From NCBI GenBank assembly GCA_026785785.1, contig JAJAZI010000354.1:1-10923 (forward strand): 10,923 nt of DNA. The letters run 5' to 3'. How positions within the stretch are numbered: position 1 is the stretch's first letter; each line of letters starts with the position of its first letter. Source of the DNA: Microbacteriaceae bacterium (lineage in GTDB: Bacteria > Actinomycetota > Actinomycetes > Actinomycetales > Microbacteriaceae). Below the pieces are notes generated by a model. It was not told the DNA's origin and searched no databases. It saw only the letters and a list, made by a program, of their open reading frames with translations. Of this stretch, positions 1 to 6,386 are shown in pieces. Both the position numbers and the translations under genes were made by a program.

Positions 1-1
1 C

Positions 2-151
2 TCGCAGCTCATCATCATCACCCACCAGAAGCGCACGATGGAGATCGCGGATGCGCTCTACGGCGTCTCGATGCGCGCCGATGGAATCAGCGCCGTCGTC
101 GGGCAGCGTGTGCAACGGGAACCGGATGATGAGGAGCGCGCCGCGAGCTGA
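2..151 (+). CDS. smc: Chromosome partition protein Smc, C-terminal end (5' part outside window)
   Basis: Reading from base 2 gives 49 residues and a TGA stop at 149-151. The visible peptide contains [20 protein letters not shown] followed by [15 protein letters not shown], the end of the Smc ATPase head: the H-loop (THQKRTM) and the final helix and strand of the C-terminal ABC-type lobe. Smc is the ATP-driven coiled-coil condensin that organises and segregates the chromosome together with ScpA and ScpB. A short acidic tail ([10 protein letters not shown]) ends the protein. Smc commonly lies upstream of ftsY in actinobacteria; here about 1.9 kb of accessory genes separates the two. The assignment comes from recognising the H-loop segment; the P-loop, hinge and signature motif lie outside the window. 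Confidence 0.9.
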   Translation, partial: SQLIIITHQKRTMEIADALYGVSMRADGISAVVGQRVQREPDDEERAAS

Positions 152-236
152 ATTCGTCGCACAGATGAGTTCCAGGTGCCAGCCCTAGGCCGGCGAATCC
201 CCAAGTGCCTATCGTCGAACATCGACACGGGCAGAC

Positions 237-243
237 GGGGAGG
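237..243 (+). promoter_or_regulatory. Shine-Dalgarno for the lipoprotein gene
   Basis: The purine-rich GGGGAGG lies six bases before the ATG at 250. It decides the start: an in-frame ATG further upstream at 205 would put 15 charged residues ahead of the signal peptide and has no comparable site. Confidence 0.6.
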
Positions 244-249
244 AAGCCA

Positions 250-801
250 ATGCGGTGCGGTGCGGTTCTCGTCTCGGCTTTGCTGGTGCTGGGGCTGTCG
301 GGCTGTTCAGGCGAGTGGCTCGAGTCGGCGGAGGCGGCGCCGGAGGAGCCGGCCGTACCCGTGGCTGAACCGTGCGCGCTCTTCTCCACATCCGATCTCG
401 AGACGATCTTCGGCACGGAAGTGCGAGCGGGGCGCAACGGCATCAGCCGAATCGACGACGCCGCGATCGCCGCGGATTCGCGGCACTGCCGGTGGAGCGC
501 GGACCGAGTCGACGCATCACTCCAGATCGCCTACGCCGAGGACTTCGATTCCGGCGAATTCGCTTGCACCGGGCCCGCCGACCCGTCGGCTGTCGAGGTG
601 GACCTCGGCCGCCAGGCGTGGTGGACCGAGCTGACCATGGGTGGGGTGACCGTCGGACGGATGCGTGTCTGCGGCGCCAGCGCGCTTCTCGATGTCACGA
701 TCATCGGGAACCCGGATACCGCACCCTCCCGCCCGGAGGGGCAGTTGCGCGCGCAGGCGGAACTGATCGCGGAGGTGACCCTCGCCAGGGCCACCTCCTG
801 A
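250..801 (+). CDS. Secreted lipoprotein of unknown function, four conserved-looking cysteines (DUF3558-like)
   Basis: The 183-residue product starts at the ATG at 250, chosen because it gives a short signal peptide and follows a GGGGAGG ribosome site. Residues 4-16 are hydrophobic and end in a lipobox LSGC with the lipidated Cys at position 19, so the mature protein should be anchored to the outer face of the membrane. A Glu/Ala/Pro-rich linker (about 21-40) precedes a small domain with cysteines at 42, 80, 106 and 141, which could form two disulfides. The PCALFSTSDLETIFG opening and the HCRW motif recall actinobacterial DUF3558-type lipoproteins, but this is a resemblance from memory and no function is known. 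It stands alone: smc ends 98 bases upstream and the convergent gene remnant ends 6 bases downstream. A possible -10 box (TATCGT, 210-215) lies upstream. Confidence 0.8.
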   Translation: MRCGAVLVSALLVLGLSGCSGEWLESAEAAPEEPAVPVAEPCALFSTSDLETIFGTEVRAGRNGISRIDDAAIAADSRHCRWSADRVDASLQIAYAEDFDSGEFACTGPADPSAVEVDLGRQAWWTELTMGGVTVGRMRVCGASALLDVTIIGNPDTAPSRPEGQLRAQAELIAEVTLARATS

Positions 802-807
802 CTGCCG

Positions 808-1359
808 TCAGCACCGGTCGGTGTCGCTCCAGGTCTGCGAATGCGCGCAGATCGCGGTGTGTGGCCGCTCGAGCACCGCGAAGGTGCCCCAGCCGAACTC
901 GGGCGCCTTGCGGTAGTGCCGCACGAGGGTCTGGATGAGGTTGGGAAGCGAGTCCGGGTCTTCGTGCTGGTTCTCGACGTTCAGGTGGGCGGGGCCGAAG
1001 CCGCCCGCGATGACGGGGCTCGCGAGGCGCGACGGCGCGGCATCCGAGAATCCGCCGTTCCTACCGCTGTTCCATTGCACCGGGGTGCGCACCGCGAGGC
1101 GGCCCTCCTGCTCGAAGTTCTCGCCCATGCCGATCTCCGCGCCGCAGAACAGCACGGGAGTGCCCGGCAGTGTGAACAGCAGGCCGTCGACCATCCGCAC
1201 GAGGCCGAACGCCGACTGCCCCGGCCGCTCAGTCCAGGTCGCGAGGTGGTCGGAGCACCTGGCGGCGTCGAAGCCGGCCTGCTCGGACCGCTGCACGACG
1301 GCAATCAGGGCGCTCGGGTGCACCTGTTCGTGAGAAGCGTGGAAACCACATTTCGTCCT
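808..1359 (-). pseudogene. Chimeric remnant: LLM flavin oxidoreductase N-terminus joined in frame to a trehalose-synthase-like GH13 C-terminal part
   Basis: Read on the minus strand, bases 1356 to about 1207 encode TKCGFHASHEQVHPSA, then AEQAGFDA-like and CSDHLATW segments. This is the first strand-helix-strand of a luciferase-like (LLM) flavin oxidoreductase, the subgroup that starts GFHASHEQ. After GQSAF (about 1207) the same frame continues as VDGLLFTLPGTPVLFCGAEI, GMGENFEQEGRLAVRTPVQW, DPDSLPNLI and PEFGWG. These are the late-barrel and following segments of a GH13 enzyme of the trehalose synthase / maltose glucosyltransferase type. All GH13 catalytic residues and most of the LLM barrel are missing, and the protein stops at 808-810 where the GH13 beta-domain should begin. 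The codon where the LLM Met is expected reads AGG (1357-1359); the next possible start is GTG at 1323. It is best read as the scar of a deletion between two adjacent genes plus 3' loss, and is unlikely to be functional. Confidence 0.8.
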
Positions 1360-1420
1360 CTTCGAATACGTCCTGCGTCGCGGCTCGGCAATCCCCTCGC
1401 GGTTCTCGCCCGAGAACGTG

Positions 1421-2011
1421 TCAGGCAGCCTCGTCGCCGAGAGGCTCGTCGTTCACGGTGACGACTCGCCAGCTGTCCCCGGAGTGCTCAACGATGCTCG
1501 TCGCCGCGTTAAGGATCGGGGGAATCGGCACGCTCGTGAGGCGACGCAGCACCTCGCGGATGAGGGTGCCGTGCGCGACAACGATGACCGCGGAGCCCGG
1601 CAGGTCGCGCGCGATGTCGGCGAGGCTGTCGAGGCCGCGATCGGCGACATCGTCGCGGGACTCGAGCCCGGGGAACTCGCCGTCCGGCCAGAGCGCAGCC
1701 GCCTCGGCGTCGGTGCGGCCCTCCGCCTCGCCATAGTGACGTTCCTGCAGGTCGGAGTAGACGCCAGACACGGCGATCCCGAGTCCGTCGGCGATGATGC
1801 GGCCGGTCTCCGCGGCCCGGGACAGCGGCGAGGTGACCACGTGACGCCAGCCGGCACCGGCGAAGCGCGCCGACGAGGCGAGCGCCTGCTCCCGGCCGGT
1901 GTTGTTGAGCGGGATGTCTGAGGTGCCCTGCATCCGTCCCGCCGCGTTCCAGTTGGTCTGCCCGTGGCGGGTGAGGGCGATCATCATTGTCGTTGCGGAG
2001 TTCTCAGTCAC
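1421..2011 (-). CDS. Histidine phosphatase family protein (phosphoglycerate mutase-like)
   Basis: The 196-residue product belongs to the histidine phosphatase superfamily, which removes phosphate through a phospho-histidine intermediate. The RHG motif lies at residues 15-17 (LTRHGQTNWN) with His16 as nucleophile. Arg65 in SPLSRAAET, Glu90 in LQERHYGEAEG (probable proton donor) and His147 in VVAHGTLIREVL complete the usual phosphate pocket, and the length is normal for the small cofactor-independent-type members. The substrate cannot be read from sequence: members act on phosphosugars, cobalamin precursors or other phosphoesters, so a glycolytic role should not be assumed. The start is GTG at 2011; a TAGGCT box six bases upstream suggests leaderless expression. 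ATG codons at residues 9 and 10 are alternative starts close to the RHG motif. It is divergent from ftsY across a 55-base gap. Confidence 0.9.
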   Translation of the reverse strand: MTENSATTMMIALTRHGQTNWNAAGRMQGTSDIPLNNTGREQALASSARFAGAGWRHVVTSPLSRAAETGRIIADGLGIAVSGVYSDLQERHYGEAEGRTDAEAAALWPDGEFPGLESRDDVADRGLDSLADIARDLPGSAVIVVAHGTLIREVLRRLTSVPIPPILNAATSIVEHSGDSWRVVTVNDEPLGDEAA

Positions 2012-2017
2012 GCCGAC

Positions 2018-2023
2018 AGCCTA
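2018..2023 (-). promoter_or_regulatory. TAGGCT -10 box, leaderless promoter of the histidine phosphatase gene
   Basis: On the minus strand TAGGCT is followed by exactly six bases and then GTG (2011). A TAnnnT box at this distance places the transcription start at or next to the start codon. No Shine-Dalgarno is visible. The -35 region is not recognisable. Confidence 0.55.
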
Positions 2024-2054
2024 CGCACCCGCCGGCCGGGGCTGTTCGCGCCGT

Positions 2055-2060
2055 TAGGCT
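2055..2060 (+). promoter_or_regulatory. TAGGCT -10 box, leaderless promoter of ftsY
   Basis: TAGGCT is followed by TGAGAA and the ATG at 2067, the same six-base spacing as in two other genes of this window. No ribosome binding site is present, so the mRNA probably begins at the AUG. The box faces away from the one for the histidine phosphatase gene, making this a compact divergent promoter region. Confidence 0.55.
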
Positions 2061-2066
2061 TGAGAA

Positions 2067-2945
2067 ATGGCTGACCGTTCAACCCCGTGGTCCCTTGGCG
2101 GTGCCCTCCGCGGCATGTTCGCCAAGGCGACGATCGACGACGAGACGTGGGAGGACCTCGAAGACGCGCTCATCAGGGCCGACTTCGGCTCGACCATCAC
2201 CGACGAGGTCATCGAGCACCTGCGTGCGCAGGTGAGGCGGTTCACCACGACCGACCCCGTCGATCTGAAGCGGATGCTGCGCGAGACGCTCGAGGAGAGG
2301 CTCGCCCGGCTCAACCCCACCCTCACCCTGAGCGCGCGGCCCGCGGTCGTGCTCGTCGTCGGCGTCAACGGCGTCGGCAAGACGACAACGATCGGCAAGT
2401 TCGCCAGATTCCTTACCGGCCACGGACGCACCGTCATCGTCGGCGCCGCCGACACCTTCCGGGCCGCCGCCGTCGAGCAGCTGGCCACATGGGCCGAGCG
2501 CGGGGGAGCGGCCATCCAGCGCCCCCAGCAGCACGGACAGGACCCGGCATCCGTTGCCTTCCAGACGGTCGAGCGGGCCCAGCGCGAGGGCATCGACATC
2601 GTGCTCATCGACACCGCGGGACGGCTGCAGACCAAGAGCGGCCTCATGGACGAACTGAGCAAGATCCGCCGGGTCGTCGAGAAGCAGACCGACATCGCCG
2701 AGGTGCTTCTCGTGCTCGACGCGACGACGGGGCAGAACGGGGTCGCTCAGGCGGAGGCCTTCATCCAGCACGCCGGCGTCACGGGGCTCGTGATCACGAA
2801 GCTCGACGGGTCGGCCAAGGGCGGGTTCGTCATCGCGGTGCAGGAGAAGACCGGAATCCCGATCAAGCTCGTCGGCCAGGGCGAGGGCATCGGCGACCTC
2901 ACCGGTTTCACCCCGCACGTGTTCGTGCAGAAGCTGGTCGGCTGA
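2067..2945 (+). CDS. ftsY: Signal recognition particle receptor FtsY
   Basis: The 292-residue SRP-family GTPase is the membrane-associated receptor that docks ribosome-bound Ffh and hands nascent membrane proteins to the Sec translocon. The N domain helices occupy about residues 8-85. The G domain follows with the P-loop GVNGVGKT at 99-106, DTFRAAAVEQL at 129-139, DTAGR at 182-186, the guanine-specificity TKLD at 244-247 and the closing GQGEGIGDL at 270-278. The GVNGVGKTTT form of the P-loop and the DTFRAAA motif separate FtsY from Ffh. There is no long acidic A domain: the protein begins almost directly with the N domain, so membrane contact must rely on the short amphipathic start (WSLGGALRGMFAK). 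The ATG at 2067 follows a TAGGCT box, suggesting a leaderless mRNA. Its stop overlaps the next start by one base. Confidence 0.97.
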   Translation: MADRSTPWSLGGALRGMFAKATIDDETWEDLEDALIRADFGSTITDEVIEHLRAQVRRFTTTDPVDLKRMLRETLEERLARLNPTLTLSARPAVVLVVGVNGVGKTTTIGKFARFLTGHGRTVIVGAADTFRAAAVEQLATWAERGGAAIQRPQQHGQDPASVAFQTVERAQREGIDIVLIDTAGRLQTKSGLMDELSKIRRVVEKQTDIAEVLLVLDATTGQNGVAQAEAFIQHAGVTGLVITKLDGSAKGGFVIAVQEKTGIPIKLVGQGEGIGDLTGFTPHVFVQKLVG

Positions 2946-3256
2946 TGGTCAAGCGCGACCCGGACCCGCCGACACCGGTCTCGCGCACCGTCGCCTTCGC
3001 GGCCGTGTTCTTCGCGATCGTCGCACCGCTCGTGTTCCTCGTGGTCCTCGGGCTCGGCAGCATCGGCGTCGTCGAGGCCGGGCGCACGTTCGCGCCCTTC
3101 GCGATCACCGCGACGGCGCTGGGCCTCGGCGCCTCGATCTGGGCGATTGCGATGCCGCGCACCCGCGCGACCGGCATCACGACGATGGTCGTGATGGTGC
3201 CATGCGTGTTCCTTGCGGCGATCAACCTCGTGAGCCTGCTGGCCCCCGCCCTCTAG
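2945..3256 (+). CDS. Small membrane protein with three predicted helices, unknown function
   Basis: The gene starts at the ATG at 2945, sharing one base with the ftsY stop (TGATG), and encodes 103 residues. A short charged, proline-rich N-terminus (KRDPDPPTP) is followed by hydrophobic segments at about 16-42, 50-70 and 77-101, separated by short loops (EAGRTF and PRTRATG). The overlap implies translational coupling to ftsY and the same transcript. I do not recognise the family and no catalytic motif is visible. Its position might suggest a link to membrane targeting, but operon position alone does not show this. The frame stays open upstream inside ftsY, but only the segment from 2945 looks like a protein. 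Its stop is 12 bases from the convergent carbonic anhydrase gene, with no terminator between. Confidence 0.8.
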   Translation: MVKRDPDPPTPVSRTVAFAAVFFAIVAPLVFLVVLGLGSIGVVEAGRTFAPFAITATALGLGASIWAIAMPRTRATGITTMVVMVPCVFLAAINLVSLLAPAL

Positions 3257-3268
3257 CCGCGCGCCGGG

Positions 3269-3787
3269 TCAGGCGGTGAGGCCGCGGTGCGCCCGGCTGA
3301 GTTCGACGTAGTGCGTCGCATTGTTCCTCACTTTGGCGAGCTCGTCCGGGGTCAGCTCGCGCCTGACCTTCGCGGGGACCCCGGCGACGAGCGACCCTGG
3401 GGGGATGACCGTGCCCTCGAGCACGACGGCGCCGGCGGCGATGAGTGAGCCCGTTCCGATGACGGCCTCGTTGAGCACCGTCGCCGACATGCCGATGAGG
3501 CAGTCGTCCTCGACCGTGCAGCCGTGCAGCACCGCGGAGTGACCGACGCTGACCCCCGAGCCGACCGTCGTCGGAGTGCCCGAGTCGCAGTGAATCGACA
3601 CGTTGTCCTGGATGTTGCTCCTTGCGCCGATCGTGATCGAGTCGACATCGCCGCGCAGCACCGCTCCGTAGAACACGCTCGCCTCCTCGCCGAGGGTGAC
3701 GCTCCCGATGAGGGTGCCGTTCGGAGCGACCCACGCCGATTCCGGGACGGAGGGGGTGGTGCCGTTGAAGCTGAGAATCGTCGTCAT
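3269..3787 (-). CDS. Gamma-class carbonic anhydrase family protein (left-handed beta-helix hexapeptide repeat)
   Basis: The 172-residue product has the imperfect hexapeptide repeats of a left-handed beta-helix (for example VAPNGTLIGSVTLGEEASVF and VLNEAVIGTGSLIAAGAVV) with an alpha-helical C-terminal tail. The family hallmarks are present: RGDVDSITIGARSNIQDNVS (residues 45-64) and three histidines at 66, 83 and 88 (SIHC, VGHSAVLHGC), which in gamma carbonic anhydrases bind the metal between subunits of a trimer. Such proteins hydrate CO2 or act as related acyl/CoA-binding proteins (YrdA, PaaY and CaiE relatives); which one applies here is not shown. The start ATG overlaps the upstream LLM oxidoreductase stop (ATGA), so the two are probably translated together. 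A TACTCT box six bases before the ATG might give a second, leaderless transcript. Confidence 0.92.
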   Translation of the reverse strand: MTTILSFNGTTPSVPESAWVAPNGTLIGSVTLGEEASVFYGAVLRGDVDSITIGARSNIQDNVSIHCDSGTPTTVGSGVSVGHSAVLHGCTVEDDCLIGMSATVLNEAVIGTGSLIAAGAVVLEGTVIPPGSLVAGVPAKVRRELTPDELAKVRNNATHYVELSRAHRGLTA

Positions 3788-4695
3788 CGTTCCAGAGTAG
3801 GGGGCGCGGTGCGGCGCCCGGCGATCAGGGCCGCGACATCGTCGAGAACGGCCGGTGAGCCGGCATAGATCCCCTCACGGCGGGGCCAGTGCGCGACGAC
3901 GTCGGTGAACCCGAGCTCGGCGGCCCGGCCGGCGGCATCCTCGAACGCGCCGATGCTCGCGAGCGAGAACGACCCGCCCGAATCGAGCGAGAGGTACCGG
4001 TCGATGCTCGCCGGGTCGCGCCCGGCGGCGGCGGCGGCATCGTCGAGCCGTGCTGCCAGTGCGGCGACCGACCCCCACCACTGCTCACCGACCTGGCCGT
4101 CCGCGCCCGTCGTCACCCAGCCGGCGGCGTGCCGACAGACGAGGCCCAGCCCCTTCGGGCCATTCGCGGCGAGCACGAACGGCACTCGCGGCTCCTGCGC
4201 CGGCGCGCCCACCATGCGCGCGCCGGATGCCGTGAACCAGGCGCCGTCGAGGTCGATGCCCGATTCCCCTTCGGCCTCGTGGCGCAGCAGCCGGTCGAGC
4301 TGGGTCACGAACTCGGCGAAGCGCTCGTGCCGGCCCCGCGGGCTGAGCTCGCCCTGGCCGAGCACCGAGGCGTCGAAGCCCGTTCCGCCCGATCCGACCC
4401 CGAGGATGAATCGGCCGCCGGAGATGTCGTCCACCGTCGCGACCTCCTTCGCGAACGGCACGGGATGGCGGTAATTCGGTGACGAGACGAAGGTGCCGAG
4501 TCGGATCCGCTCGGTCACCACGGCCGCGGCGGTGAGGGTGGGCACCGTCGCGTGCCAGGGCTCGTTCGCGAGCGAGCGCCAGGACAGATGGTCGTAGGTC
4601 CAGGCGTGGTCGAATCCGAGCGCCTCCGCGCCCCGCCACGCATCCCGGGCCACGGCCCACGGGTGCTGTGGGAGGATCACGATTCCGAAACGCAC
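3784..4695 (-). CDS. LLM class flavin-dependent oxidoreductase
   Basis: The 303-residue protein has the luciferase-like monooxygenase TIM barrel, which binds FMN or F420. Visible markers are the first strand MRFGIVILP, GAEALGFDHAWTYDHL (about 22-37), IRLGTFVSSPNYRHPVPFAK (about 64-83), the strongly conserved SGGRFILGVGSGG (about 92-104) and PFVLAANGPKGLGL with AAGW. The length suits the F420/FMN-dependent actinobacterial members. F420 versus FMN use and the substrate cannot be decided from sequence. The start is GTG at 4695, six bases after a TAGGCT box, with no ribosome site, so leaderless translation is likely. The stop overlaps the carbonic anhydrase-like gene by four bases, forming a two-gene operon. 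The gene is divergent from ffh with a 69-base gap. It is distinct from the LLM fragment at 1207-1359. Confidence 0.92.
   Translation of the reverse strand: MRFGIVILPQHPWAVARDAWRGAEALGFDHAWTYDHLSWRSLANEPWHATVPTLTAAAVVTERIRLGTFVSSPNYRHPVPFAKEVATVDDISGGRFILGVGSGGTGFDASVLGQGELSPRGRHERFAEFVTQLDRLLRHEAEGESGIDLDGAWFTASGARMVGAPAQEPRVPFVLAANGPKGLGLVCRHAAGWVTTGADGQVGEQWWGSVAALAARLDDAAAAAGRDPASIDRYLSLDSGGSFSLASIGAFEDAAGRAAELGFTDVVAHWPRREGIYAGSPAVLDDVAALIAGRRTAPPTLER
3794..3799 (-). promoter_or_regulatory. Possible internal TACTCT -10 box before the carbonic anhydrase-like gene
   Basis: On the minus strand TACTCT is followed by six bases and ATG (3787), matching the spacing of the TAGGCT boxes. It lies inside the LLM coding sequence, so the match may be chance. 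Confidence 0.25.
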
Positions 4696-4701
4696 GGGCC
4701 G

Positions 4702-4707
4702 AGCCTA
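4702..4707 (-). promoter_or_regulatory. TAGGCT -10 box, leaderless promoter of the LLM oxidoreductase gene
   Basis: On the minus strand TAGGCT, then CGGCCC, then the GTG start at 4695: the third use of the same box and spacing in this window. No Shine-Dalgarno is present. Confidence 0.55.
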
Positions 4708-4726
4708 CGCGTGCGGCGCAACTCGC

Positions 4727-4734
4727 GTTCGAAC
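4727..4734 (+). repeat. Palindrome GTTCGAAC between divergent LLM and ffh promoters
   Basis: A perfect 8-base palindrome lies about where the -35 region would be for both divergent -10 boxes (4702-4707 on minus, 4750-4755 on plus). It might be a shared -35-like or regulator contact site; eight bases can also arise by chance. It is not the GAAC-N4-GTTC LexA box. Confidence 0.3.
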
Positions 4735-4749
4735 CCTGCCCGTCCGGGT

Positions 4750-4755
4750 TAAACT
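4750..4755 (+). promoter_or_regulatory. TAAACT -10 box of ffh
   Basis: TAAACT fits the TAnnnT pattern and lies nine bases before the ffh ATG, leaving a leader of only a few bases. GGGAG at 4756-4760 could act as a ribosome site only if transcription starts further upstream. Confidence 0.45.
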
Positions 4756-4764
4756 GGGAGCACC

Positions 4765-6372
4765 ATGGCCACCTTCGGAAACCTCACTGACCGCCTCGCG
4801 GATACCTTCAAGAACCTCCGCGGCAAAGGCAAGCTCACCGCCGCGGACGTCGACGGCACGGTGCGGGAGATCCGTCGCGCGCTGCTCGACGCTGACGTCG
4901 CGCTCGAGGTCGTCAAGGAGTTCACCGGGAAGGTGCGCGAGCGCGCCCTCGGCGACGAGGTGTCGAAGGCCCTCAACCCCGCCCAGCAGGTCGTGCAGAT
5001 CGTCAACGACGAACTCGTCGCGATTCTCGGCGGCGAGGCGCGGCGCATCCAGTTCGCCAAGACCGCGCCGACCATCATCATGCTCGCCGGCCTGCAGGGT
5101 GCCGGAAAGACCACGCTCGCCGGCAAGCTCGCCAAGTGGCTCGCCGCCGACAACCACACGCCGCTGCTTGTCGCGGCCGACCTCCAGCGCCCGAACGCGG
5201 TGACCCAGCTGCAGGTTGTCGCCGAGCAGGCGGGCGTGGCGGTCTACGCGCCCGAGCCCGGCAACACGAGCGGGGAGGACGCGGCGCCGAGCCGGGGCTT
5301 CTTCGGCAGCGCCAAAGGCGGCGACCCGGTGAAGGTCGCCAGGGACGCCGTGAAGTTCGCGCGCGAGAAGCAGTACGACGTCGTCATTGTCGACACCGCC
5401 GGCCGCCTCGGCGTCGACGCCGAGCTCATGAGGCAGGCATCCGACATCCGCCGTGCCATCGACCCTGACGAGGTCTTCTTCGTCATCGATGCCATGATCG
5501 GCCAGGATGCCGTCGCCACCGCGAAGGCCTTCCAGGAGAGCGTCGACTTCACCGCCGTCGTGCTCACCAAGCTCGACGGCGACGCGCGCGGTGGTGCCGC
5601 CCTCTCGGTGGCGTCCGTCACCGGCCGCCCCATCATCTTCGCCTCCACGGGCGAGGGGCTCGGCGACTTCGAGCCGTTCTATCCCGACCGCATGGCCAGC
5701 CGCATCCTCGACCTCGGTGACATCCTCACCCTCATCGAGCAGGCGCAGAAGAACTTCGATGAGGAGGAATCCCTCAAGATCGCGGAGAAGTTCGCGACCG
5801 ACACCTTCACCCTCGAGGACTTCCTCAGCCAGATGCAGCAGCTCAAGAACATGGGCTCGATCAAGAGCATGCTCGGGATGCTGCCCGGCGCGAAGGGCAT
5901 GCGCGAGCAGCTCGACAACTTCGACGAGAGCGAGATCACGCGCACCGAGGCGATCATCCAGTCGATGACCCTGCAGGAGCGGCGGGCGCCGAAGGTGCTC
6001 AACGGCTCGCGTCGCGTGCGCATCGCCCGCGGGTCGGGAACGACTGTGACCGAGGTCAACGCGCTCGTCAACCGCTTCGAGCAGGCGGCGAAGATGATGA
6101 AAACCGTCGCCAAGGGCCAGATGCCGCAGATGCCGGGCGTCGGTCCCCTGCCGGGAGCCGGCTTCGGCGGCGGTCGCGGTAAGCAGCAGCCCAAGAAGAA
6201 GGGCTCCAAGTCGGGCAACCCGGCCAAGCGTGCGGCGGAGAACGCCGCGCTCGCCGGCGGCGCGAAGCCGGTGGCACCCGGATCCGGGTCCGGCTTCGGC
6301 CTCGGCGGCGCAAAAGAGGGCGGTCCGTCGCCCGAGGAACTCGCCTCGCTGCAGAAATTCCTCGGCAGGTAG
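4765..6372 (+). CDS. ffh: Signal recognition particle protein Ffh (SRP54)
   Basis: The 535-residue GTPase binds 4.5S RNA and signal sequences emerging from the ribosome, then docks on FtsY. The N domain covers about residues 1-95. The G domain has the P-loop GLQGAGKT at 109-116, DLQRPNAVTQL at 139-149, DTAGRL at 210-215, TKLDGDARGG at 268-277 and STGEGLGDFEPF at 294-305. The methionine-rich M domain spans about 330-460 with the RNA-binding SRRVRIARGSGT at 415-426. A Gly/Lys/Pro-rich tail (about 455-515) and a short terminal helix end the protein. Between YAPEPGN and GDPVKVARD (about residues 168-186) there is an insertion of nearly 20 residues rich in Ser, Gly and Ala compared with typical bacterial Ffh. 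The gene is convergent with the GntR regulator, with 14 bases between them. All motifs are intact. Confidence 0.97.
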   Translation: MATFGNLTDRLADTFKNLRGKGKLTAADVDGTVREIRRALLDADVALEVVKEFTGKVRERALGDEVSKALNPAQQVVQIVNDELVAILGGEARRIQFAKTAPTIIMLAGLQGAGKTTLAGKLAKWLAADNHTPLLVAADLQRPNAVTQLQVVAEQAGVAVYAPEPGNTSGEDAAPSRGFFGSAKGGDPVKVARDAVKFAREKQYDVVIVDTAGRLGVDAELMRQASDIRRAIDPDEVFFVIDAMIGQDAVATAKAFQESVDFTAVVLTKLDGDARGGAALSVASVTGRPIIFASTGEGLGDFEPFYPDRMASRILDLGDILTLIEQAQKNFDEEESLKIAEKFATDTFTLEDFLSQMQQLKNMGSIKSMLGMLPGAKGMREQLDNFDESEITRTEAIIQSMTLQERRAPKVLNGSRRVRIARGSGTTVTEVNALVNRFEQAAKMMKTVAKGQMPQMPGVGPLPGAGFGGGRGKQQPKKKGSKSGNPAKRAAENAALAGGAKPVAPGSGSGFGLGGAKEGGPSPEELASLQKFLGR

Positions 6373-6386
6373 CCGCTGGCTCGCGC

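Noticed and set aside
841..1461. Plus-strand open frame of 206 codons opposite the chimeric remnant
   Set aside because: Arg/Ala/Glu-rich, no motifs, and the minus strand carries clear LLM and GH13 homology.
2079..2918. Minus-strand open frame of 279 codons opposite ftsY
   Set aside because: Asp/Glu/Arg/Gly-rich composition without motifs, fully explained by ftsY on the other strand.
2087..2944. Plus-strand open frame inside ftsY that runs into the small membrane protein
   Set aside because: Before 2945 it is an Arg/His/Pro-rich out-of-frame reading of ftsY. Only the segment from ATG 2945 has protein-like hydrophobic segments.
4727..4734. GTTCGAAC as an SOS (LexA) box
   Set aside because: The actinobacterial LexA site has GAAC and GTTC arms separated by four bases; this palindrome has the reverse arm order and no spacer.
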